NCBI GenBank assembly: GCA_013396525.1 | Contig: VWYX01000726.1 | Span: 369,404 to 433,403, forward strand | DNA from: Chaetorhynchus papuensis | Taxonomy: Eukaryota; Chordata; Aves; Passeriformes; Rhipiduridae | DNA length: 64,000 bases | Direction of reading: 5' to 3' | Shown here: one piece after another, positions 27,200 to 37,545 of the stretch | Position numbering within the stretch: the stretch's first letter is position 1 | How the letters are laid out: every line of letters starts with the position of its first letter | The notes under the pieces: generated by a model | The model's database searches: none | What the model was told of the DNA's origin: nothing | What the model saw: the letters and a program-made list of their open reading frames with translations, nothing else | Translations under genes and position numbers: made by a program

Positions 27200-28039
27200 G
27201 TGCCCAGCTATGGGCACCCACCATTCACCTTGCAGCAACTCTGCCAAGCCCTCTCCTCTGCAAGTCACACGCTGCAGGATTTGCAGATACAAGGCAGAAA
27301 ATACAGCTCAGTATATCCTTACATGACATCCCTCAGGTAGCAAAAGGATACGAGTAGTTACCAGCAAAATATCAAAATTGCAGGTGACTATGGCAGACCT
27401 TACTGCAGAAGAGGAATAAAAGGGAAGCTTTAGAAAAATTAGGAGCTTTCTGTCTGATTTTCATGCATTCATATAAAAACCCCCCCCAAATATATTAGAA
27501 GTTGCTTGAAGGTCTTAAGGCACTCAATTCTGTACAAGAGGAAACAAAATGTGACCAAAAACCAGAATAAAATAGAAGACTATAAAAATATTAATTTATT
27601 TTAGCTCAATGGAATGAGACTCCACTGAACCCTGATTTGTAAATGCAAATAGAGCAAACTAAAATATACAACACGATTAGCATACTTCAAAGCTGTGGGA
27701 AGCCATTCATCACTGAGACAAAAGGCTCCAACTCATTTGGAAACACCACTCAGATTTGGCAGTGGTGTCCTGAGCCAGAACTCAGTGCAGACAGTGGGGA
27801 AATCAGCTTTGTCTCAGGGACAACCAAATACTCTAAAGTCAAAATCACCCCGGGCATCTGTATGCCTGAACTGCCATGATTAATTAGTAAAAACTCCTTT
27901 GACATTGCCTGAGTGCTTCTTAGAGACCTCAAAGTGCAGAGGAAGAGACTCCCCTCCCCAAGGCTGCCCATGTACCTTGGCCAAGAGTTGTTGCCAAGCA
28001 GGGGCATAGGAGTGACGAGCAAGGTGACCAGAGCAAAGC
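27200..28039. other. Unique intronic sequence
   Basis: Nothing recognised beyond a C run near 27480. Confidence 0.5.
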
Positions 28040-29890
28040 TGTGAGGTCCCTCTAGTCAGGGAAAGGGAAAAAGTGCAGAAAAACCCCAAATCCTTCCTCC
28101 TTTGTCTGAGAAAAAAAGCACTGAGGCTTCTTATGAATGGATGTCATCAACAACATCATCAAGACCCTCACAGCCCAGGTCAGGGGGAGAGGGCTGGGTG
28201 AGAAGGAGAAAGGAGAGTGAGCATGGCAGAAGCAGCTGAGCAGAAAGAGAGGGGAGTAGGATAAAGGGAAAGGCAATCTGCTTGGCTAGGGGAAGAGTTA
28301 TGGGAGGCCTGAAGACAAAAGAGCAGGAAATTTAAGCTAGAGGCAGTCAGAGGTGTCAGCAGAAGGATTCAGAGAGGGAGGTAATAAGGTCACCATGACA
28401 GGCAAGAACGGGGATATTGACGGCTGCCTTTCACGAGGCTCTGAAGTAGGAGGTGGAGGTGTCAGCAGAGATTACAATAAGTGAAATGGGAGGCAACACA
28501 TAGATCTTGGTTTTTCTGTTGGAATAGGGACAAAAGGCCAGCCAGGGTAAATGTTTTTCGGGAGTAATTATCAGGATTTAAACAGACCCTAAACGTGCAG
28601 GTCACAGAGGTGGTGGCAATGGTGCTGAGTTGCAGATGTAACACTAGCAGAGGAGAGAAAGGGAGCTTCCCTGTGCTTCCTGGGATTACGTTTGGGGAGG
28701 GGGTTCTGCTTAAGAAATAGTAATAACAAAGAGAAGCCCACTCCAAGCCTGAATGGACCTTGATATCTGGTTGTGACAGGCTTCCCACGAAGGTTCCCAG
28801 GGAATGCTACAATCCTTTACTGTTCCCCATGCACACGTGCTGTCTGCTACTGTTATTTCAGGAAACAGCATCAACAAAAAGTGATGGAGAATAGCAGAGG
28901 AAAGAAACCCTATGAGAAATGAAACTCAGGTAAGAGGAAGGATCTTTGGTGAAAAAGAAAGGAAATCAAAAGGAAAGGAAGCATACTGTGCAACTGAGAG
29001 TCTGATCCTGAGTCCATAAAAATATAATGCTCACATAAGCTGGCTGGAGGCTGGGGTATAGATGGACAATTGACCAAAACGCATGCACGAAGATATGGCA
29101 TGGAGACAACCATCAGAAGAGGAAATTACTGAAGGGCATGGGGGAGATTAAAAAAAAAAAGCCATACTCTGAAAACACATTTTTTAAGCAAAGGCAAATG
29201 TTAAAATGACTCTAAGATACCACAGTGAAGTGACTGACGGCAGGTACAAAGCTCAGTTCAGGTTATTTGCCCAGATCATTAGAAACCTCAGTGAGAGAAA
29301 GTCACAGAGAAGAATTCAGGAAAATTATGTGTTTGAACAAAGTAAGAGGGGAAAGGTGAGGCAGCCTTAAGGATTCAGAACACAACTATTTGTGGGGAGG
29401 GAAAAGGTTTTTTTGAGGACAGAAGGAATTGATGGCGCCTGCTCTGAAGAAGGGCATGCAGGCATACGACCTGAGTGTGCAGATGACAAACTGTGGCAGA
29501 GGAAAGCAGGAAAAACAAGAGAATATTTCCAGCGATGGGCCTCTGGGTGGTCCTGAGATTTCTTCTGTGGAGGCACATGGATGACATACATGCCAGAAAT
29601 AAGGCAGAGCTGGGTGCTTTAACACACAGTGCTGAGAGAGGAAAATAGGAGCCCAAGATTAAAGATGAACTGGGCAGAAATGAGACGAGAAGCAAATTAA
29701 CGAGGCCAGTGAGGGGAAGGATGAGATTGGGAATTAGATGTCAGGGATTTTGACATATGGAAGGTCACAGAAAGGACAGGTGAGGATGGGCAGGTGGGAT
29801 GGGAATACGGGGATTTGAAAGAAAAGTGGTGGTAGTGGGGGTCAGATGAAGGAACTGGGTTAGTGGGAGGTCAGAGAGTGACTGCCTCCC
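28040..29890. other. Long purine-biased tract
   Basis: Over about 1.85 kb the plus strand is visibly rich in A and G (GGAAAGG, GAGAGGG, AGGTGGAGG-type words), and correspondingly the TMEFF1 pre-mRNA would be pyrimidine-rich. The phrase GAGGTGTCAGCAGA recurs near 28348 and 28457, hinting at old duplication. I recognise no gene. The many Ser/Phe/Pro/Leu-rich minus-strand frames reflect the base bias. Confidence 0.65.
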
Positions 29891-32800
29891 CCTCCCTGAG
29901 GTGGAAAGGGTGGATATAAATGTGTCATTTGCTCAGTATTTCATGCCTCTGTGTCAAAGGGCAGGATCCTTAATAGCACAAGCATTAAAAAGTGTGGCAG
30001 CTTGGAGGGGTTTTTGGGGAGTGTTTTTACTCTCACAGGACAAAATAAATGCCTACATTTTGCATCCTTATTTTTTTCCCTATGATTTAGTACAAAGCTG
30101 CATTTAAAAAACTCCAAACATTTAAGGAAATTTACAGCTACGTAAATAGATAACGGCTCACCTTGATAGATAAAAGCATCACAGCACTTCAAATGCCTTT
30201 AAGTGCTGGTGTGAACAAGAGTAACTTGATTTTAAACTATCATTATTTTCAGCATTTATTGTAGTCCTTTCTTGTTTTACTGCATTTCTATTGTATTCAA
30301 TAAAAAACACACCACTTGTCTGGAAATTTAGCACCTACACACCTTGCACGTTTTTCCTACAAAGGAGATGGATTGATAAAACTTCCCAGTATAATGGCAA
30401 GATATGTATTCTGCACACAACCTCCTACTTATTTTAATCACGAAGCGAGTGAGTGACATGGGTATGAGGTGGTCCTCTGGCTGAGGGTCAGGGTAGATGG
30501 AGTGCACAGCAGTGTGATCAGGAGGACATTATGAAGCTCAGCTGGCACATAGGAGAGCTTACAAACACTTGTAAATTGGTTAAGCTGTGGTCTAACCCTG
30601 GGGATAGAAAGAAACCTGTTAGAAGAAGCTTCAGGAAATTAGGGAAAACGCATTAAAATCTGCCTTTTTGTTCACAGAGTTTTTGAATTTCAGTGATGTT
30701 TTGAGGTCGAAGTTTAACCTGCAAAGTCTTGTCTTTAAATGCCAGCTGGTAAAAATCAACAACCTTAGATTACAAAATTCACGGCATGGTTTTATAAAAG
30801 CTATTTTCTTGTTTAGTGAAAGTTAGTTGCTTAACCGAACACCACATTTCTCTGGCAGTCCTCTGTGGCCTTTCTCTCAGAGTTCCTCATTTTTTGAGCC
30901 CCAGCCATCCCTTCTCAAGAAACAGCAGGCGGACACTCAATTCTGCAAATAATGACTAAGTGAAAATAAAATGCCACGTTAGCACCCTGAGCCTCCCTGA
31001 CACACATTGCTCTGAAAAGAACGGAAGACGTAGATCAGAGAATTCCTGGTTGTATTTTCCCCTCTCATACATTTCCATGAGCTGGATTAATATTCCCCAA
31101 CATCGTGGCCGTCGGCTCGCCCACGCTGAGAGAACGACAGCATCTCCAGATAACCACCACCGCAAGCACTCACGATTCCTTATCAAATCCACACACAGAG
31201 AGAGCTGCACCTCCTACTCAAAAACTTTGTTCCCTTAAAAGAGCACATTTCCCTCTCAAGATGTCAGCTGCTTTATTAAGACTATTTATAGATAAGTAAA
31301 ATGAATAGCAGATGGCCTGTGCAGATTAGGATTTTGAGGCATGCTGCAAACCATAACGTCTTGTCTTCGACGTGGCTAACGTGGACCAGGAACAGCCATC
31401 TGCGACCTGGAATGCTCCTCTCTGAATCTTCTCCATTAGCAAATGCAGCAGCGGCACTGGCTAAGAAGTATTGATCAGAAATCTTGATGGATTATTCTAG
31501 TTTTGATCAAGACAGAGGGAGGCACATGGCAAGGGAGCAGCGCTGCTGGGAACTGAACCGATTCTGGCAGGTTCTCCCCTCCACTGACTCACTGAAGATT
31601 CTTCTCATCTTCCCAGGTGCCTGAGCAGCTCCCACATAGTTTTTCCTGCCATAATAACTCACCAGAATAGTCCGCTTTAAACATCTTTACGAGCAGTCTC
31701 CTAAAAGCAGTTCTTAGCTTTAAAGAAAAGAACTTTGTGTCTCAAACAACTAAACTTTTTTTAAAAACCGGGGTGAATAGTTACGATGAAGGTGAGAACA
31801 AAACCTTTTCAACAATAGTGTTCAATTTTTAAAGTAAAAATTAAAAGGCTAATTTGAGCATGGCGCCTTTCTATTCTTATTCCACTTATACACAAACTCC
31901 CTAAATTATAACCAGCTTACAGGGGAGGCATTTATAATTAACTCATTTTCCTGACAGGTTTATTCTTGTATAGTATCTAAATATTCACTTAAGACTAAGT
32001 TCTCTGTGCTGTATGGTATCCTGAAGTAAATTGATACAGGAGGCTGAGGAAGGCTGGACTTGGACAAGGCTAATAGACACTTTTGTTCTGTGGACAAGAG
32101 AGAAAAGCAGATCTGGCTCATCATTTCAGCTGGCTTTTTCAATTTTAATTTTTTCTAAAAGAATCATAATTACCACTTAGAGGAAGACAGTTGTGTAACT
32201 CAGAACATCCATTCCACAGCCATATTCTTTTCCGAGACTCTCTCCAGCATCAAAAGTCTCAGAATGCTGTAAAAAGACCTCAAGGAATTAATTTAGTTAC
32301 CTTCAAAGCTAAAGCAAAAAAGTTTCAGAAGCAAAAGCCAGCCTCTGCTTAGAAATACAACACGTTCATTCTTTAGATTTTCAAGACAGGAGCAAAAAAA
32401 CCCTCATCAGACTCATGCTCAACTCAGATGTGGCCTAGAAAAGAAAAACTAGGAAAAAAGGACTTATGCAGGTAAGAAGCTATTAGAAAAGAAAAATTCT
32501 TCATTAAGCTGACTTGTCTCTTTGCAGGTTTTTGCAGTAAAAAATTCTCTCAGCCACTGGGTTTAAGAAACTTTCCTCCCATTCCATCTCAAGTGGAACA
32601 TTATGTGATATTCCAGCTCTGGAATCACTTAATACCACCGATATCTACCAGGACAGAAGCTGATTGGGAAATCCATTTCCCCAGTTCCAATATCCTCCAG
32701 TTTCTCAAAATAGAAGTACATGTTTCCTGCTACTATGAGACAGTGGGGAAAGTAGGTTTCATCAAGAAGGATGATGGCAAAGAAAAATAGCAGCAAGATT

Positions 32801-34279
32801 GTTATTTCCAGTCTTGAGCTTATAAAACCTCCCCAAACTACTGTGAAATTAATGAAATGTTGTTTGGAGCTATAAATTAAAGTTCCCCACATACATTTTA
32901 GATTTCTCTGTTCCCAACATTTCTCTTGGCCATTGCTGACCATCTTGTCTGTTCAATTACTCCTGAGACTTGAGATTTTCAAGATCTCATTACTGCAAAC
33001 CATGTCAACATTCTGGACTATATATTAAACTATAACTTGGTATCCTCTTTAAGAAACAGAAGAAACAACCAGGGAGGGTCTAACACCTGAGGAGAAAATG
33101 CCTGTGTTGTGCTTATGGCAAAGGGACTTGGTGAGGCTGTCCCGGTCAGGTCCCTTTGTAGAGACCATATATTTAATTTTCCAGCCTTTGCTGAGGGCTG
33201 GTGTTTGGAAGTCTTGACAAGATGCTGGCAGCTGACTAGCAAGCTTATTCAAACACAGCTGTGGAAGTTAAGATGTGAGGTCCATACAAAGTCTCCAGGT
33301 CATGAAAAAATTCGGATAGGTTGTTCAAGTTTGTTGGAAGTAGCTGAAAACAATTCCTCACAAAATTTAGAGCAGAAATTAAATTGCTGGGAAATTAAAT
33401 AGCAGTTGCAGGGAAAAGCTGGATGGTTTTTCTGACTCTCATTGCTGCCTGGAGGGGCGTCCATGCAGCACCATATTTTCTAGATGTATCTGGTTCTTAT
33501 TTCATGCTGTCTCTTTAACAGTCTGCTGTCACCCCTTTCTTCTCATTTAAAATGACAATATCTGCATTGTCACTTTCACGATCATGCTAGAGGAATTCTG
33601 CAGGAAATACTGATTTTCATCTGCTGGAACCAGCTTGATGGCAAGGCTTTGGTTCCCCCTTTCCCCCCACATTGAGTATTGTGCACCATGTACCACTTCC
33701 CTCAGTAGAGATGCTGACTGGCATGTGAGTGACATGCAAAGCTGGGCACATTAACTTTTGGCCAGTTGACCGAAAATTGCTCTTATTTCACAAAATCTAT
33801 TCTAATTCTGGGAAAATTCACATCAGCCTCTGATCAGGTCCTCCCTTGGCATGGGGAATTAGCTCAGTTTGCTAAGGACAAGAGAGACCCAGAAAGGAAC
33901 TGTGCTTCCCTCTGGCAGAATGAAAATTAAGGACAGGACAAGCTAACCAGGAGAGGTTGTGTAATAGATGCAGCTCCTTATACAAATAAAGACTCCTAAA
34001 AATCCATGTCAGGCTCATGTTGTCCTGGGTAACATCACAAAACAGCAAATGGGCAATGAAATGAGTATGCTGAGATCTTTGTTCCTTAATTTTTATCATT
34101 GTGAATCAGCAGTTTTATGAGTGACAGCAAACTTGATACTGTCTCTGGTGAGATTACTTTTTCTTTGTGAAGGGCAACTCTGTTGGCAAATAGACTTTTG
34201 CAAAGAACTTCATTTAGAATTACTTTAAAAAAATCATACATAGATATCTGTGACACTAATTGACTTATGAATCAGCAAT
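29891..34279. other. Unique intronic sequence
   Basis: No gene is recognised. A locally CpG-richer segment at about 30955-31480 is listed as a candidate regulatory element. Confidence 0.5.
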
Positions 34280-34690
34280 AATTGTAAATCAGGGATTGTG
34301 ATATCTGGGGGTGCATTTTCAATGAGGTGCTCAGATACCTCTTCTCAGCCTGACACCATTCAACACTTTTATCGATGATCTGAGAAAAAATAGACAAAAT
34401 ATAGTCTTAACCCAAATAAAGTTCACAGGTCATACAACAGATGAAAGGGTGAACGATGACAGAGAGAAGTTGGACTGCAGAGTGATCTGTTTTGCCCAGT
34501 AGCTTAAGTTTCCTGGAACTCCCAAAGGGCTTTTAATACCACTTTTAATACACTACCAACTCGTGGGCAATGGTAGGAAAAAGAAAGAAATTATGTTGTT
34601 CATGTCCATAGAACAAGGAGCTTTGTCATGGTAAAAATGTCTCAGAAGAGGATTTAGAGGTCACGAAAATGAGTTTGAAACCTGTAGCTA
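34280..34690 (+). mobile_element. Decayed CR1-type LINE fragment
   Basis: The block CATTCAACACTTTTATCGATG then ATCTGAGAAAA near 34357-34387 resembles the CR1 'CAACATCTTTATCAATGATCTGGA' region that follows the YADD-type reverse-transcriptase core. AGAGAGAAGTTGGACTG near 34460 and CAGAAGAGGATTTAGAGGTCA near 34645 match later consensus phrases in order. The frame is broken. It lies antisense to TMEFF1, and the edges are approximate. Confidence 0.55.
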
Positions 34691-35495
34691 ACAGGAACTG
34701 ACACTCCTGTTCCCACTTCCCCTCTCAAAAGGGAAGCCCTGATAGAAGTCTACTAAGAGGTTGGGAATGAGTGAAAAAAACCAGAATCTGCAAAGCAAAA
34801 ACCCTGCTTAAGTGATTGTTGAGCTGTTGAGCTCATTCATTACCTCCTAGATCAAAAGGCATGAAGATCTTTGAGACAAGCAACCTGTTGGGCTGCCCTC
34901 CTGGGCTGCACTGGAATGACATTTTCCCAGTCAGCCACCACTCCAGCCTCCTCACTTCCTGGAAGACTGTCCTGCCGTGGATAACAAGCATTTCCCAGGA
35001 GACGATCCCCTTTGACATTTTGAAATACTGGTGAAAGAATCCTGGAAACATCCCCATTTTCAGCCTTACTCAAACTCAGAAACAGCCTGAAAATTATTAT
35101 CAGGGACTGTTTGAAATTCTCCCCAATTACTGCTGAAAGAGAAGATATTTCATTCTCCTTCTCGATGTTTCTTGATACACATGTATCATTTGGGGTTTTT
35201 TTACTTCAAAAGAAAATGTTTATTGAATGTTTCCCTGAGGTGAACACTTTTCTATACGACTATTGGTGATTTTCTACTCTTTCCACATAGTAATGAAAAA
35301 AATCTTTGTTAGGTTGGGGTTTTTTTCATCGTCTTGTGCCTTGAAAAACATTCTGTGGTGTTCTTACCTCTGCTGGGCATTGATTTCTTCTCATTTGTGC
35401 CCTCTTGCTTCCTTTTTTCAAACCACCACTCTTCCTAACATGAACTCATATCAACACCCTCATTTTTCATTTCATAAACATGTATGTGTGTAAAT

Positions 35496-35528
<33 letters not shown>
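35496..35528. repeat. Compound (AC)n(TA)n microsatellite
   Basis: About ten AC units at 35496-35516 run directly into six TA units at 35517-35528. A shorter CA run follows at 35548-35556. Vertebrate CA/TA tracts of this kind are usually length-polymorphic. Confidence 0.97.
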
Positions 35529-35560
35529 CTATATATCTACTTGTATACACACACACTCCA

Positions 35561-35619
35561 ATGGACTAGACAACCTCTGGGGGTAGTTTGCAACATAAAT
35601 ATTCCATGATTCTATGATT
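35561..35619 (+). mobile_element. CR1 LINE 3' terminus
   Basis: ATGGACTAGACAACCTCTGG is the standard start of the CR1 3' terminal block, and the fragment ends with the family's characteristic ATTCCATGATTCTATGATT tail repeats. Only about 60 bp remain, typical of 5' truncation. It lies antisense to TMEFF1. Confidence 0.85.
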
Positions 35620-35729
35620 GTGCACACACAGATACAGTTAAATAAAATAATATAAATGGACCTCTTGATGTGCATTTGGAACCTTTAATTTACCTCTTAA
35701 CTTTGCTTCTCTCCCCTCTGCACCAGACG

Positions 35730-35890
35730 GTGGATGGATAATTATATTCAAGCATTTGGTAAAGCATACTCGGCATTTAATCTTAAAAAGAATATGCATG
35801 CTCAATTAAAAATAGCTTTTCTTCAGAGCTTAATTAGGATTATCAGCTTTGTGAAACTGGCTCTTTTAAAAGCCCAAGTTTATACATATG
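35730..35890. promoter_or_regulatory. Candidate conserved non-coding element
   Basis: Repeat-free sequence with clustered homeodomain-like and POU-like words: TAATTATATTC near 35740, AATATGCATGCTCAATTAAAA near 35793, CTTAATTAGGATTA near 35829. The density of such motifs is the only evidence. No expression or alignment data are available. Confidence 0.25.
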
Positions 35891-36653
35891 CACTGTCCTA
35901 AGACATACTTGTGTGAAGTTTACACTTTCATCGTATCAGTCACGTACAAACAAAAATTACTATTCGTACCTCACCAATAACTCCTTTTGTGTCGTGTTCC
36001 CCTTTTTTCTGTGCAGGGCAGTATTCCTCTGCCACAGCCACCTCTAGGCAGGGAAACTGCCCCTGGTTTCCTAAGAGAAGAGACATCAAAGCACTGTTGA
36101 ACATGGACCTTCAGCCATGTCGATGGCATTCGCCGAGCACATGCACGGCTGCTGAATCACTTCCCTGAATCAGGTGCATCTTCTTTCCATCATTGTTGGG
36201 TTTTGCCAAAGCAAAGAAGATCAACAGCCCCCTGCTTCCAGCCTCTCCCCACTGCCCTGGTCATGCTGTGGTGCCTCTCTGGCAGCTTCAGCCCCGCCAC
36301 TGGCACCCACCTCGTCTCCTCAGCCAGCCCACCTGCTCTGGCTCTGCTCCCCAGACAGACTTAGAGATTCGCAAAGGCTTTCCTTATACAGGCAATTAAA
36401 TGCTCTCAAGCCCCCCACCCATCTAGGAGTAGTAGAGGAGGAACTCTGCTCTGTGGTATTCAGAAATTTCAGGGACAAAGCTCTTGAACCTTGTCTGCTT
36501 GTGTTGAAATAAAGCTTCACGTACTCACTGGACATCAGTGCTCAGCTATCTGAGCCAACTGAGTCAGGTGTGCCGTCATGTGCACCCCCAGAGCCCTGTG
36601 GCGGCCTGCGGCAGCGGGGCCTGGGACAACCCCTGCAGCACATCCACAGGCAC

Positions 36654-36691
36654 GGAGCACAGCTTACACCTTGGAGCACAGCTTACACCTC
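36654..36691. repeat. 19-bp tandem duplication
   Basis: GGAGCACAGCTTACACCTT at 36654-36672 is repeated at once as GGAGCACAGCTTACACCTC at 36673-36691, with one difference. It lies in a GC-richer patch (about 36000-36830) that has no recognised gene. Confidence 0.97.
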
Positions 36692-36827
36692 GGGTGCCAG
36701 TGGGCTGGAAACAGGCCATGCAATTCCTGGCATCAAGCTCCAGCGACCTCTGTCTCAGCCTGAAGCTCAGGAGCTGATGATGCTGTACACAAATGCCTCA
36801 GCAGAAAGATGGCTCCTGACAGTAGAG

Positions 36828-37201
36828 TGTAGATGCTGAAAGGGCTTTAGCAGTGAATTTCTTCAGCTCTCTAGCATTTTGTGAGAACTCTGTCTTTCCC
36901 ATGCAAGCTAACCAAAACAAAGTTAGTAGTTTATCAATTATCCACACCTGTGACTTGTTTTTCCCAGATTGTTATGGCTTCAACTAGAAAAACACTTGGG
37001 AACAGACGTGTTAGAGTTGGGCCAATCCCCTCGAGGGGTGGATGGCCAGAGAACCAATTACTTTATGCCATTTAATTCACTTTTTGCGAACTAACATATA
37101 AAAACCTCAGGAAAAAAGCCATTAAACTGGCCTTGCTGCCATTTCTACCTGACTCTGGACTTCGTGTGGTTTTTCTACGGGTCTGCATTACACCAGCGAC
37201 A
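36828..37201 (+). mobile_element. Solo LTR, copy B of the same family as 26822-27193
   Basis: This 374-bp element starts TGTAGATGCTGAAAG and ends CAGCGACA, and is flanked by a perfect 6-bp duplication, GTAGAG, at 36822-36827 and 37202-37207. A TATAAAAA box is at 37097-37104 and an ATTAAA signal at 37121-37126. It matches copy A along its whole length, about nine bases in ten by eye, but lies in the opposite orientation. Each copy has its own distinct target duplication, so they are two separate insertions and not the two ends of one provirus. No internal retroviral genes are present. It is antisense to TMEFF1. Confidence 0.93.
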
Positions 37202-37360
37202 GTAGAGAGCACTTTAATTTAGGAAACAAAAGAACAACAAGGTTTGGCCGCTGGGAGCAGAAGCTCAAACTAATTCAAAGCCCCAACGTGGAGCAGATTT
37301 CACACCGAGGAGGACAGAGACACTGAGACAACGTACCTGGGGACTGGCACAGACTCTGCC

Positions 37361-37534
37361 TTTTCAAGACTTTAAAGATCAAGTTTGGGATGTCTTCCCA
37401 AAAGCCACACTTTAGCTCAGACAGAAATTATGGACTTTTATATGGGAATTACTGGATGAAAGTCTAGACCACACACATGCAGAGATCATGCTACATGCCC
37501 ATAGCAGTCCCTTTTGGCTTTAAAATTATATTTT
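37361..37534 (+). mobile_element. Old CR1-lineage LINE 3' region
   Basis: GGGATGTCTTCCCAAAAG, then TTTAGCTCAGACAGAAATTA, GGGAATTACTGGATGAAAG, and finally CAGTCCCTTTTGGCTTTAAA follow the order and spacing of the 3' end of an ancient CR1 subfamily shared with turtles and crocodilians (consensus phrases recalled from memory). The sequence is heavily mutated and lacks the usual tail repeats. It lies antisense to TMEFF1. Confidence 0.7.
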
Positions 37535-37545
37535 AGATTTTGTGA

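Noticed and set aside
26822..37201. The two inverted LTRs as ends of one provirus
   Set aside because: Proviral LTRs are in the same orientation and share one target duplication. These are inverted and have different 6-bp duplications, and no gag/pol/env-like sequence lies between them.
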